From the NCBI GenBank assembly GCA_035715725.1, contig DASTKT010000140.1, positions 1-64,000 of the forward strand: a stretch of 64,000 nt of DNA. The letters are read 5' to 3'. How positions within the stretch are numbered: position 1 is the stretch's first letter; the number at the start of each line of letters is the position of its first letter. The translations under genes were made by a program, and so were the position numbers. The notes beneath the pieces are model-generated. The model was given only the letters and a program-made list of their open reading frames with translations. It did no database searches and had not been told where the DNA came from. This DNA comes from JADGGV01 sp035715725 (GTDB lineage Bacteria > Gemmatimonadota > Gemmatimonadetes > Longimicrobiales > RSA9). Below are positions 25,932 to 34,489 of this stretch, piece after piece.

Positions 25932-25960
25932 GGGGGTAAATTGAACGTATCTTTACCCCC
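25932..25960 (+). promoter_or_regulatory. Inverted repeat in the leader of a 61-aa gene
   Basis: GGGGGTAAA (25932-25940), 11 bases, TTTACCCCC (25952-25960), ending 6 bases before the AGGAGG ribosome site. It may be an operator or an mRNA hairpin controlling translation. Confidence 0.45.
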
Positions 25961-25975
25961 GACACAGGAGGACCG

Positions 25976-26161
25976 ATGGACGATAGTGTCGCCAGGGATG
26001 CCAAGCGGCTTCTCCTGCGCTACGGCGCGCCCATCGCCGTAGTGGACCGCCTGTCCGACGACGAGCGGATCAGCTTCGCGCGGACGATCCTGCGGGCGAC
26101 GCCCGGGGACCGGCCGGGGAAGCTGAAGGAGATGCTACGGGAGGGGCGTGCGGCGCAATAA
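25976..26161 (+). CDS. Small hypothetical protein (61 aa)
   Basis: A 61-residue soluble, charged protein (MDDSVARDAKRLLLRYGAPI ... LREGRAAQ), mostly helical by composition, with no membrane segment or cysteine. It is real by signal: CAGGAGGACCG lies immediately before the ATG, a symmetrical leader element precedes it, and a terminator-like hairpin follows 23 bases after the stop. It is divergent from the TonB-plug gene. No recognised family; a DNA- or protein-binding accessory role is possible but unproven. Confidence 0.6.
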   Translation: MDDSVARDAKRLLLRYGAPIAVVDRLSDDERISFARTILRATPGDRPGKLKEMLREGRAAQ

Positions 26162-26184
26162 CTCCTGCGCCTTATAGAAACGTC

Positions 26185-26220
26185 AGCGCGGGCCCGGGCC
26201 GGAAGGTGCGGGCCCGCGCT
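26185..26220. terminator. Terminator hairpin between convergent genes
   Basis: AGCGCGGGCCC (26185-26195) pairs exactly with 26210-26220 across a 14-base loop. It sits between the stop of the 61-aa gene and the stop of the reverse-strand glycosidase-like gene. Confidence 0.65.
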
Positions 26221-26234
26221 GCATCCGGGGCGGG

Positions 26235-28010
26235 TCAGGCGCGCCGGTGGAGGCGGACGAGCGGGCCGGTGGCGCCGGGGACGAAGCCCTCGTCGTCGGG
26301 CGGCTCGACCTCCAGCTCGACGGTGCGGGAGTGGTCGACGACGAGCTGGACGGGGACGATGACGCGCTCGCCGAATGGGCGGGGGTCGAGCTGCGCGGCG
26401 ACACCGTCGATGTGTGCGGCGCGGAGGTGGCCGGGCAGGGCGGGCTCCAGGATCACCCGGACCGGGACGGGGCCGGCCTCGGGCTCGACCTCGAAGCGGT
26501 GGAGCGCGCCCTCGCGTCGGAATCGCAGCGAGAGGGACGCCTCTCCCATGCGGATCCGCAGGACGTCCGCGGAGTCCCAGGCCTCGGGGAGCTGGGGGCG
26601 CAGGCGCAGCCTGTGGCGGGGGGCGTCGGGCTCGGCGCCGAGGAGACCGTAGACGAAACCGTTCAGCACGCCTGCGGTGGCGGCGGCGTCATCGAGGCCG
26701 GCGGCGCCGGTCCAGAGGCCGCGGCCGGGGTCGATGCCGGCCGCGGCGAGACCGGTCCACGCGTCGAAGGCGCTGCGGGCGCGGCCGTCGGCGAAGGCGG
26801 CCCACCCGCCGGCTCCCGCGAGTGCGCGCCGATGCTCCGGACGGCGGGTCGGGGTGGCGGCGGCGCCCGCGATCTCGCCGGGTTCGTGGAGCGGGAGGCG
26901 GAGCGCCTCGGCCGCGATCGCGGCCTCGGCGAGCGCCGCGGAAGCGAGCGGGGAGGCCGCCTCCGCGTCGCGGCAGATGCGGGCGGCCCGCGTCACGTCC
27001 GGCCACGCGTCGCGCAGCGGTGCGGCGTCGCCCGTCCAGGCGAGGTGTCGGGCCGCGAGGAGCAGGACGGCCGCGGCGGCGTCGGGGTCCGGAAGCAGCG
27101 TGCGGAGGTAGCGCAGCGCGCCGGCGGAGAGCCGGGAATCGCCGGCGGCGAGCGCGGCCAGGGCGGTCCAGACCGCCCCGGCGCGAGCCGGGCGGGGCTC
27201 CGCGCCGGCGGAATAGCCCTCGACGATGCACGCGGCGGCGCCCGGCCGCTGCACGAGGAGCTCGTCGAGGCGGTGGGCCGCCCAGGCGAGGGCATCGCGG
27301 AGGATGCGGTCGGGGACGACCACGCCGAGGCTCGCGGCCGCGCGGCGGCGTGCGGCGCCGAGGCGCGCGGCGACATGCGTCGCGGCCGCGGCGGCGGAGT
27401 CCGCCGGCGGCCGGGCGGTGGCCTCGTCGCCCGTCAGGGTGAGGCGCAGGAAGGCGCCGGGCGGGACGCGCGCGAGGACGCGGACCCCGCCGGGGTGGGC
27501 GGTGGCCTCGAGCGTCCAGCTCGCCGGTGCGGGGGTGTCGATGGCGACGGCGACGGTGGCCTCGCCGCGGTGGAGCGTCGCGCCACGGGGCCCGCGCCGG
27601 ATCTCGAGGGGGCCGGCGGCCGGCTCGAGGTCCACGCTCCAGAGGATCTCGAGGTCGACCGGCTCGAAGCACGGCGCGGACTCCCCGGACGCGTCGGGGA
27701 CGGCCCATTCCAGCGCGGCGAGCGCGGCCTCCGGCGCCGCGGTGGCCCGCTCGAGCACGCGGCGCCCGCGGACGTCGAGCTGGCGCTCGATCCCCACGGC
27801 GGTCACGACGACGCTCTCCGGCGTCGCGCCGGTGACGCGAAGGTCGCGGAGCGCGGCGAACGGGTGCAGCCGGACCGTGCCGACGCCGCGGGTCTCGATC
27901 CCGGCGAGTGCCGCGTGCGTTCCGGCGACGACGAACGCCCGGTCGGCGGCGGGGCCCTCGAGGCGGAGCGGGCCGCCGAAGGGCGGAAGCGGGTCGGCTT
28001 GGTCTGTCAC
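26235..28010 (-). CDS. Six-hairpin glycosidase-like protein
   Basis: A 591-residue protein. The N-terminal third is beta-rich, like the super-sandwich of glycogen debranching-type enzymes. The middle is an Ala-rich (alpha/alpha)6-type region (ILRDALAWAAHRLDELLVQR, LLLAARHLAWTGDAAPLRDAWPDVTRAAR) and the C-terminus a beta domain (HRLRLRPQLPEAWDSADVLRIRMGEASLSLRF) as in GH15/GH78-like families. A catalytic acid pair could not be assigned. No signal peptide, so cytosolic. GTG start at 28010. Substrate unknown. Confidence 0.6.
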   Translation of the reverse strand: MTDQADPLPPFGGPLRLEGPAADRAFVVAGTHAALAGIETRGVGTVRLHPFAALRDLRVTGATPESVVVTAVGIERQLDVRGRRVLERATAAPEAALAALEWAVPDASGESAPCFEPVDLEILWSVDLEPAAGPLEIRRGPRGATLHRGEATVAVAIDTPAPASWTLEATAHPGGVRVLARVPPGAFLRLTLTGDEATARPPADSAAAAATHVAARLGAARRRAAASLGVVVPDRILRDALAWAAHRLDELLVQRPGAAACIVEGYSAGAEPRPARAGAVWTALAALAAGDSRLSAGALRYLRTLLPDPDAAAAVLLLAARHLAWTGDAAPLRDAWPDVTRAARICRDAEAASPLASAALAEAAIAAEALRLPLHEPGEIAGAAATPTRRPEHRRALAGAGGWAAFADGRARSAFDAWTGLAAAGIDPGRGLWTGAAGLDDAAATAGVLNGFVYGLLGAEPDAPRHRLRLRPQLPEAWDSADVLRIRMGEASLSLRFRREGALHRFEVEPEAGPVPVRVILEPALPGHLRAAHIDGVAAQLDPRPFGERVIVPVQLVVDHSRTVELEVEPPDDEGFVPGATGPLVRLHRRA

Positions 28011-28095
28011 GGCTCCAGGTGCGACGGGTGTCCCGCCCGGGCTCCGCGGGACCCATGGAACGGCGGCCCTGCGCCGGGCCCGGGGGAGACGGAAA

Positions 28096-28123
28096 CGGGG
28101 GCGGCCGTGTGCGGCCGCCCCCG
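28096..28123 (-). terminator. 12-bp-stem terminator of the Bor-like lipoprotein gene
   Basis: CGGGGGCGGCCG (28096-28107), loop TGTG, exact complement 28112-28123; on the reverse strand followed by TTTCCG. It lies 28 bases past the stop codon of the gene ending at 28152. Confidence 0.65.
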
Positions 28124-28151
28124 AATTGTACCGGAACCGCGGGGGTCCCGG

Positions 28152-28598
28152 CTAGAAGCGGACGTAGACCGGAACGTCCTCGCTCTGGGCCGTCCGGATG
28201 GCCTGGTTGAAGGCCTTCTCGAGCGCGGCGGGCGAGGCGCCGTCGGCATCGAGGACGGCGGCGGCGCCGTCCATGCCGGCGCGGCCGCCGGCGGCCGCGC
28301 ACTGGACCTCGATCGTGATCGGCGTGACGATGCCGAACGTGATGCCGCCGACGAGCGAGTTGAGGAAGGAGTGCTGCGTCTCGACCTTGGCGACGCCGTT
28401 CGGGCACTTCGACGCCGTCTGGACCACCGGCGGCGGGACGAGCCCGTAGGCGAACGACATGGCCCACGGCTGCTTGATGCTCTCGCCGGAGGGCTGGCGG
28501 CCGGTGTCGATGACGGCGTGGTAGCAGGCCGTGGTGGCGAATGCGGCGGCCACGACGGCGGCGGTGACGAGCCTGCGCACGAGGATAGTGGCGGTCAT
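28152..28598 (-). CDS. Bor/Iss-like lipoprotein
   Basis: A 148-residue lipoprotein with a signal and lipobox FATTAC (~Cys 25). The mature part follows the layout of the lambda Bor/Iss serum-resistance lipoprotein family: HAVIDTGRQPSG..., FAYGLVPPPVV, a central cysteine (SKCPNGVAKVETQHSFLN), SLVGGITFGIVTPITIEVQC with the second cysteine. It then extends ~50 residues beyond Bor (Ala-rich, ending PVYVRF). The start at 28598 is chosen because GGAGACACTC precedes the ATG; an ATG 12 bases upstream is the alternative. Function here unknown. Confidence 0.6.
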   Translation of the reverse strand: MTATILVRRLVTAAVVAAAFATTACYHAVIDTGRQPSGESIKQPWAMSFAYGLVPPPVVQTASKCPNGVAKVETQHSFLNSLVGGITFGIVTPITIEVQCAAAGGRAGMDGAAAVLDADGASPAALEKAFNQAIRTAQSEDVPVYVRF

Positions 28599-28905
28599 GA
28601 GTGTCTCCATGAAGAGGTTCAGCCGCGCCGGTGCAGCCGCCATCTCGGCGCGAGACGGCGCCGGTGCGACCAATGTTGCGCGGCGGCGGCATGAATAGCG
28701 AGGCTGCTCTCGTGCTGCAGGGGTAGGTTGACCCATCCACCCCGGCCCGGGACGCGGCGGCGGAGGCGCACAGCCGCATGACCAAACGGCTTGCGAGCGT
28801 CCGGAGGCCCGGATAGGTTCGGACCCAATACTCCTCGATCACGCACGCGGCGGCGGTGGCCTGGCCCCGGGCCCCGCGCGCGCGCCCCGCTGGCGAGTCG
28901 CCTCG
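28599..28905. other. Gene-free spacer upstream of the formate dehydrogenase operon
   Basis: A divergent intergenic region of 307 bases. I see no convincing small gene, repeat, or -35/-10 pair, and no good ribosome site before the ATG at 28906. The FDH promoter must lie here but cannot be picked by eye. Confidence 0.5.
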
Positions 28906-30597
28906 ATGTCCCGCGATCAGACCACGCGACCACGCAGGGGAAGCCCACTCGGCCGACCGATCCCGAAGGGTCGGCCGGTCGAGCCGGAGGCGTTGGCGGA
29001 AGTCCAGGCGCTGCTCGGTGACCTGCCCCGCCGCCCCGACCTGTTGATCGAGTGCCTCCACCGGATCCAGGACGCGCGCGGACACCTCTCGGCGCGCCAC
29101 CTGACCGCGCTCGCGGCCGAGCTGCGGCTGGCGATGGCGGAGGTCTACGAGGTCGCCACGTTCTACGAGCACTTCGACGTGGTGAAGGAGGAGGACGAGG
29201 CGCCGCCCCCGCTGACGGTGCGGGTGTGCGACTCGATCTCCTGCGCGCTGGCGGGCGGCGAGGCGCTGCGAACGCAGCTCGCGGCGCGGTTGGGGCCGGA
29301 CGTGCGCGTGGTGCCGGCGTCGTGCATTGGCCGGTGCGACCACGCGCCGGCGGTCGAGGTCGGCCACGCACCGCTGCATGCCGCGACGGTGGAGCGCGTG
29401 GAGACGGAGGTCCGGGCCGGCCGGACGACGGCGCGGCCGGCGGCGTACCCGGCGTACGCGGAGTACCGGACGGCCGGCGGCTACGAGCTGCTGCGCTCGT
29501 GCGTCGCGGGGGAGCGGACGCCGGAGGAGGTCGCGGCGTCGGTGCTGGCGTCGGGGCTGCGGGGGCTCGGCGGCGCCGGGTTCCCCGCCGGGCGCAAGTG
29601 GGAGTTCGTACGCCGGGAGCCGAAGCCGCGGATGGTGGTGCTGAACGCCGACGAGGGGGAGCCGGGGACGTTCAAGGACCGGTTCCTCCTGGAGTCGGAC
29701 CCGCACCGGGTGCTGGAGGGGCTCCTGCTGGCCGCGTGGGTGGTCGAGGCGGAGGACGTGTTCGTCTACGTGCGCGACGAGTATGCCGGCGCGCGGAAGG
29801 TGCTGGGCGAGTGCGTGGCCTCGCTGGAGGCGGCACCGCCGTGCAGCGTGCCGCGGATCCACGTGCGGCGAGGCGCGGGCGCGTACATCTGCGGCGAAGA
29901 GACCGCGCTGATCGAGTCGGTGGAGGGGAAGCGGGGCGAGCCGCGCCTGCGGCCACCGTTCCCGGCGCAGGTCGGCGTGTTCGGCCGGCCGACGCTGGTG
30001 CACAACGTCGAGACGGTGTACTGGCTGCGCGAGATCCTGGAGCGGGGGGCGGAGGCGTTCGCCGGGGCGGGCGTCCGGGGGCGGAAGGGGAAGCGGCTCT
30101 TCTCCGTGAGCGGGCGGGTGGCGCGGCCGGGTGTCTACGCGGCGCCAGCGGGCGTGACGGCGCGGGAGCTGATCGAGGAGCACGCCGGCGGGATGGCGCC
30201 CGGGCACCGGTTCTACGGGTATCTCCCCGGCGGCGCATCGGGCGGCATCCTGCCGGCCGAGCTGGGCGACCTGCCGCTCGACTTCGACGTGCTGGCGCCG
30301 TACGGCTGCTTCATCGGCTCCGCGGCGATCGTGATCCTCTCGGACCACGATCGGGCACGGGACGCGGCGCTCAACCTGATGCGCTTCTTCGCCCACGAGT
30401 CGTGCGGCAAGTGCACGCCGTGCCGCGTCGGCACCGCGAAGGCGGTGGAGCTGCTCCAGGCCGCCGAGTGGGATGTGCCGCTGCTGGAGGAGCTGTCCCG
30501 GGCGATGATGGATGCCTCGATCTGCGGGCTGGGCCAGGCGGCGCCGAATCCCGTGCGGTCCGTGGTGCGATACTTCCCGCAGGAGCTGACGACATGA
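28906..30597 (+). CDS. Formate dehydrogenase beta/gamma fusion (NuoE-NuoF type, NAD-reducing)
   Basis: A 563-residue fusion of a NuoE/FdsG-like thioredoxin-fold [2Fe-2S] domain (C-x4-C in VCDSISCALAGG, C-x3-C in SCIGRCDHAP; ~residues 108-156) and a NuoF/FdsB-like domain. The latter has the FMN/NADH site GLRGLGGAGFPAGRKWEF and LNADEGEPGTFKDR, and [4Fe-4S] ligands ESCGKCTPCRVGT plus a further Cys in SICGLG. It passes electrons from the catalytic subunit to NAD+. The stop overlaps the next start (ATGA). No complex I genes are adjacent, and the catalytic gene identifies the operon as FDH. Confidence 0.9.
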   Translation: MSRDQTTRPRRGSPLGRPIPKGRPVEPEALAEVQALLGDLPRRPDLLIECLHRIQDARGHLSARHLTALAAELRLAMAEVYEVATFYEHFDVVKEEDEAPPPLTVRVCDSISCALAGGEALRTQLAARLGPDVRVVPASCIGRCDHAPAVEVGHAPLHAATVERVETEVRAGRTTARPAAYPAYAEYRTAGGYELLRSCVAGERTPEEVAASVLASGLRGLGGAGFPAGRKWEFVRREPKPRMVVLNADEGEPGTFKDRFLLESDPHRVLEGLLLAAWVVEAEDVFVYVRDEYAGARKVLGECVASLEAAPPCSVPRIHVRRGAGAYICGEETALIESVEGKRGEPRLRPPFPAQVGVFGRPTLVHNVETVYWLREILERGAEAFAGAGVRGRKGKRLFSVSGRVARPGVYAAPAGVTARELIEEHAGGMAPGHRFYGYLPGGASGGILPAELGDLPLDFDVLAPYGCFIGSAAIVILSDHDRARDAALNLMRFFAHESCGKCTPCRVGTAKAVELLQAAEWDVPLLEELSRAMMDASICGLGQAAPNPVRSVVRYFPQELTT

Positions 30598-31271
30598 GCG
30601 GCGTGCGCTTCCGCGTGGACGCGGCGGAGGTGGAGGCCGCGCCGGGCGAGACGATCCTCCAGGCCGCCGAGCGCGCGGGCGTGCGCATCCCGCACCTCTG
30701 CTACACGGAAGGCATGCGGGCGGATGGCAACTGCCGGGCGTGCGTCGTGGAGATCGAGGGGGAGCGCGTGCTGGCGCCGTCGTGCTGCCGCTTCCCCACG
30801 GAGGGGATGGACGTCTCGGCGACGGGGGAGCGGGCGCGCGCCTCGCAGCGGATGGTGCTCGAGCTCCTGCTGGCGGACATGCCGGCGGAGCCGTACCGCT
30901 CGGACTCGGAGCTGCTGCTCTGGGCGGCCGAGCTGGGCGTGTCGGCGCCGCGCTTCCCGCGGCGGCCCGAGCCCGGGCCCGATCTCTCCCACCCGGCGAT
31001 GGCGGTGCACCTCGACGCGTGCATCCAGTGCACGCGCTGCGTCCGCGCATGCCGGGAGGTGCAGGTCAACGACGTGATCGGGTACGCTGGCCGGGGCGCG
31101 CGCGCACGGATCGTGTTCGACCTGGACGACCCCATGGGCACCAGCACGTGCGTGGCGTGCGGCGAGTGCGTGCAGGCGTGCCCGACGGGCGCGATCCTGC
31201 CGCGGAGCCCGTGGGAGGCGGGCGTGGTGGACGAGCTCGACATGCTGAGCCCGCTGGACCGGTCGTGGTGA
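30594..31271 (+). CDS. Formate dehydrogenase electron-transfer subunit (N-terminal part of alpha)
   Basis: A 225-residue iron-sulfur protein: a plant-type [2Fe-2S] domain (HLCYTEGMRADGNCRACVVEI...APSC) and two [4Fe-4S] motifs (CIQCTRCVRACREVQ and CVACGECVQACPTGA), with SHPAMAVHLDACIQC and IVFDLDDPMGTSTCVACGEC exactly as in the N-terminal region of NAD-dependent FDH alpha subunits. In homologues this is continuous with the molybdopterin domain. Here a TGA ends it, and the next gene starts 12 bases later in the same reading frame. Confidence 0.88.
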   Translation: MSGVRFRVDAAEVEAAPGETILQAAERAGVRIPHLCYTEGMRADGNCRACVVEIEGERVLAPSCCRFPTEGMDVSATGERARASQRMVLELLLADMPAEPYRSDSELLLWAAELGVSAPRFPRRPEPGPDLSHPAMAVHLDACIQCTRCVRACREVQVNDVIGYAGRGARARIVFDLDDPMGTSTCVACGECVQACPTGAILPRSPWEAGVVDELDMLSPLDRSW

Positions 31272-31283
31272 GAAGGGGGCCAG

Positions 31284-33491
31284 ATGACGGATCGGACGAA
31301 CGGCTCGAGGAGGGATGGTTCCCCCGCATTCGAGGGCAGCGCAGAGGACCAGGAGGTCGCCTCGCTGTGCCCGTACTGCGGGGTCGGGTGCCAGGTCACG
31401 TACCACGTGCTCGACGGCCGGATCCGGCAGGTGACGGGGCGGTGGGGGCCGTCGAACCACGGGCGGCTGTGCGTGAAGGGGCGATTCGGCTTCGACTACG
31501 TGCACAACCGCCAGCGCCTGACGGTGCCGCTGGTGCGGCGGGAGAGTGCGCCGAAGGACGCGAACGCGCTGGTGGATCCCGCGGACCCGTGGGGCACGTT
31601 CCGTGAGGCGACGTGGGAGGAGGCGCTCGACGTGGCGGCGGCGGGGCTGCGTCGCATCCGGGACGAGCACGGCGGCGGCGCGCTGGCCGGGTTCGGCTCG
31701 GCGAAGGGGAGCAACGAGGAGGCGTACCTCTTCCAGAAGCTGGTGCGCACGGCGTTCGGCACGAACAACGTCGACCACTGCACCCGCCTCTGCCACGCCT
31801 CGTCGGTCGCGGCGCTGATGGAGTGCCTGGGCTCGGCGGCGGTGTCGAACCCGGTGGCGGACGTGCAGTTCGCGGATTGCATCATCGTCATCGGCGCGAA
31901 CCCGGCGATCAACCACCCGGTGGCGGCGACGTTCATGAAGAACGCCATCGAGCGGGGGACGAAGCTGATCCTGATGGACCCGCGGCGGACGGATCTCTCC
32001 CGGCTGGCGACGCATTCGTTGCAGTTCCGGCCCGGCACGGACGTGGCGCTGCTGAACTCGATGCTGCACGTGATCGTCGAGGAGGGGCTGACGGACGAGG
32101 CGTTCATCGCCGCGCGCACGACGGGCTTCGAGGAGGTGCGCCGGCGCGTGAAGGCTTACTCGCCCGAGGCGATGGAGGCGGTGACGGGGATCGCGCCCGA
32201 GGAGGTGCGGCGGGCGGCCCGGCTGTACGCGACGTCGCCGAACTCGATGATCTTCTGGGGGATGGGGATCAGTCAGCACGTGCACGGCACGGACAACGCG
32301 CGCTGCCTGATCTCGCTGGCGCTGAGCACGGGGCAGGTCGGCCGGCGCGGGGCGGGGCTACATCCGCTGCGCGGGCAGAACAACGTTCAGGGCGCGTCCG
32401 ACGTGGGGCTGATCCCGATGGTCTACCCGGACTACCAGAGCGTCGAGGATCCGGCGGTCCGGGCGAAGTTCGAGGCGCTGTGGCGGCATCCGGGGCTGGA
32501 TCCGAAGAAGGGGCTGACGGTCGTCGAGATCATGCACGCGGCGCGGGAGGGCGCCATCCGGGGGATGTACATCATGGGGGAGAACCCCGCGATGTCGGAT
32601 CCGGACGTCCAGCACGTGCGGGAGGGGCTGGCGAACCTCGAGTGGCTGGTGGTGCAGGAGATCTTCCTGACGGAGACGGCGTCGTTCGCGGATGTGATCC
32701 TGCCGGCGAGCGCCTTCGCGGAGAAGGCGGGGACGTACACGAACACGGATCGCCGGGTGCAGCTCGGCCGGCCCGCGCTGCCGACGCCGGGGCAGGCGCG
32801 CCAGGACCTGTGGATCATCCAGGAGCTCGCGCGGCGGCTCGGCGAGGACTGGAGCTACGACGGCCCGGCGCAGGTGTTCGCGGAGCTGCGGCAGGCGCTG
32901 CCGAGCTACGCGGGGATCACGTGGGAGCGGCTGCAGCGCGAGCACGCGGTGACGTATCCGTGCCTGCGGGAGGGAGACCCGGGCGACGAGGTCGTGTTCG
33001 TGGACGGGTTCCCGACCTCCGATGGCCGGGGGAAGCTGCTGCCGGCGGACTGGGCGGAGCCCGGCGACCCGCCGGACGACGATTTCCCGTACGTGCTGAT
33101 CACCGGCCGCCTGCTGGAGCACTGGCACACCGGCGCGATGACGCGGCGCGCGGAAGTGCTGGACGCGATCGAGCCGGCGCCCATGCTGAGCATGAACCGG
33201 GAGCTGGCCGCGGAGCTCGGCGTCTCGCCCGGGGACGTGGTGACGATGGAGTCGCGGCGGGGGGCGGTGCGGGCCCTCGTGCGGGAGGACGATACGATCC
33301 CGCGCGGCGCGGTGTTCCTGCCGTTCTGCTTCGTGGAGGCGCCGGCGAACGCGCTCACGAGCCCGCAGCTCGATCCGTTCGGCAAGATCCCGGAGTTCAA
33401 GTACTCCGCGGTGCGGCTCGTGGCGGGTGGACGGCCGGTGGATCCCGCGTCGTACCGGGCCGCGGCGGTGCTGGAGGGCGCGGCCGACTGA
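31284..33491 (+). CDS. Formate dehydrogenase alpha, molybdopterin catalytic part
   Basis: A 735-residue Mo/W-bis-MGD oxidoreductase oxidising formate to CO2. It opens with the [4Fe-4S] motif CPYCGVGCQ...GRLCVKGRFGFDY. The metal ligand and active-site pair is Cys-His in VDHCTRLCHASSVAAL (Cys, not selenocysteine; ~residue 166). Further MGD-binding segments are GANPAINHPVAATF, MDPRRTDLSRLATH, MGENPAMSDPD and LITGRLLEHWHTGAMTRR, the last in the C-terminal domain. AAGGGGGCCAG before the ATG is a usable ribosome site, so it is probably translated independently. No FdhD or FdsD gene is adjacent. Confidence 0.92.
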   Translation: MTDRTNGSRRDGSPAFEGSAEDQEVASLCPYCGVGCQVTYHVLDGRIRQVTGRWGPSNHGRLCVKGRFGFDYVHNRQRLTVPLVRRESAPKDANALVDPADPWGTFREATWEEALDVAAAGLRRIRDEHGGGALAGFGSAKGSNEEAYLFQKLVRTAFGTNNVDHCTRLCHASSVAALMECLGSAAVSNPVADVQFADCIIVIGANPAINHPVAATFMKNAIERGTKLILMDPRRTDLSRLATHSLQFRPGTDVALLNSMLHVIVEEGLTDEAFIAARTTGFEEVRRRVKAYSPEAMEAVTGIAPEEVRRAARLYATSPNSMIFWGMGISQHVHGTDNARCLISLALSTGQVGRRGAGLHPLRGQNNVQGASDVGLIPMVYPDYQSVEDPAVRAKFEALWRHPGLDPKKGLTVVEIMHAAREGAIRGMYIMGENPAMSDPDVQHVREGLANLEWLVVQEIFLTETASFADVILPASAFAEKAGTYTNTDRRVQLGRPALPTPGQARQDLWIIQELARRLGEDWSYDGPAQVFAELRQALPSYAGITWERLQREHAVTYPCLREGDPGDEVVFVDGFPTSDGRGKLLPADWAEPGDPPDDDFPYVLITGRLLEHWHTGAMTRRAEVLDAIEPAPMLSMNRELAAELGVSPGDVVTMESRRGAVRALVREDDTIPRGAVFLPFCFVEAPANALTSPQLDPFGKIPEFKYSAVRLVAGGRPVDPASYRAAAVLEGAAD

Positions 33492-33527
33492 CGCGGCATC
33501 GGCCGACCGGCGAGGGGCTGGAAGCAG

Positions 33528-33563
33528 GCGCGGGCGGTCACCCGGGAAGGTGGCCGCCCGCGC
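33528..33563. terminator. Terminator hairpin between convergent genes
   Basis: GCGCGGGCGGTCACC pairs with GGTGGCCGCCCGCGC (one G-T type mismatch) across six bases. It lies between the FDH alpha stop and the stop of the reverse-strand secreted protein. Confidence 0.7.
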
Positions 33564-33583
33564 TCGCGTTCAGGTGGTCCGCC

Positions 33584-34159
33584 TCAGTGCCGCGGCGTCG
33601 CGACCGGGACCATCAGATGGGCGTACGGGGTGCCGGACCACATCACGTACGGCGCGCTGCTCTGCCGGGTCGTGGGGAGCCCCTGGAGCGAGGCCGTGTT
33701 CGGGACGAGGACCATCAGGTGCGGGCCGTCGAAGCCCCACTGGTTGGTCGGCGTGGCCTTGGTGGCGAACGGGTCGGTGTTGCTGCCGAAGGCGCCACCG
33801 GGCGCCATCATGTACGAGATGCCTACGCGCTGGACCCGTGGCGGCTGCTTCTTCATGTACGCGTCGAACCACGCCTGCCAGGTCGGATCCGCGCAGATCG
33901 GGTCGTTGCCCTGCGTGCTCGGATCGTCGGGGAAGCAGACCCAACCGTTCGTTCCCTTCCGTAGCTCGGTCGGCTTGCCCCTCGGCGTCGCCGGCCAGTC
34001 CATGATCGTGGCGGCCGCGGCCAGGGCGGCGGGCGCGGCCGCCTGGGCATTTGCGATCTTCGCGGCGGCGGACATCGGCTTCGGGGGCGCCGGCTGCTGC
34101 GCGACCACGGATGGTGCGGCGAGGAGGATCGCCAGGGCGGGGAGAAGGATGCGTCGCAT
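33584..34159 (-). CDS. Secreted protein, unknown function
   Basis: A 191-residue exported protein with a classic signal peptide (MRRILLPALAILLAAPSVVA) followed by QQPAPPKPMSAAAKIANAQA. The mature domain has conserved-looking motifs IMDWPATPRG, GTNGWVCFPDDP, NDPICADPTWQAWFDAYMKK, GISYMMAPGGAFGSNTDP and PHLMVLVPNTASLQGLP, with two cysteines that may pair. It is likely a periplasmic globular protein; I recognise no family name. Single gene, divergent from the DUF1207 gene. Confidence 0.6.
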   Translation of the reverse strand: MRRILLPALAILLAAPSVVAQQPAPPKPMSAAAKIANAQAAAPAALAAAATIMDWPATPRGKPTELRKGTNGWVCFPDDPSTQGNDPICADPTWQAWFDAYMKKQPPRVQRVGISYMMAPGGAFGSNTDPFATKATPTNQWGFDGPHLMVLVPNTASLQGLPTTRQSSAPYVMWSGTPYAHLMVPVATPRH

Positions 34160-34384
34160 GGCCGGACTCCATCGGTTGGGGGAAGGAACCTGCCGGCGGT
34201 CGGGCGAGTGTGGGGAGGCGCCCGAACGGTACCGGATATCCCGCGCCGGAGCACGAACGCCGACCTCGAGGGGGCGGCGGAGCGCCGTCCCGAGACGATG
34301 CGAGCCTGGACTGCCGCGGTGGGACCGGGCACCTCCACGGGTACGCTCGGGGCGCGCCGGCGGCAAGACTCTCGATGCGCGGAG

Positions 34385-34425
34385 CGACGGCGCACCCGCA
34401 CCAGCCTGGCGCGGGTGCGCCGTCG
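34385..34425. repeat. Perfect 15-bp inverted repeat in a divergent spacer
   Basis: CGACGGCGCACCCGC (34385-34399), an 11-base loop and its exact reverse complement (34411-34425). It lies in the 330-base gap 34160-34489 between divergent genes, 64 bases before the DUF1207 start, so it is not a simple terminator of either neighbour. Nothing else is recognised in this gap. Confidence 0.8.
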
Positions 34426-34489
34426 CCGGTATGCTCCCCGCCTGCCGGGCGGTCGGGCGCCCGGAGCCCTTCCACCGGCCAGATCGCTG

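Noticed and set aside
31269..31271. TGA read as selenocysteine in formate dehydrogenase
   Set aside because: The codon lies in the inter-domain linker, the active site already has Cys in RLCHASS, and no SECIS-like hairpin is apparent just downstream.
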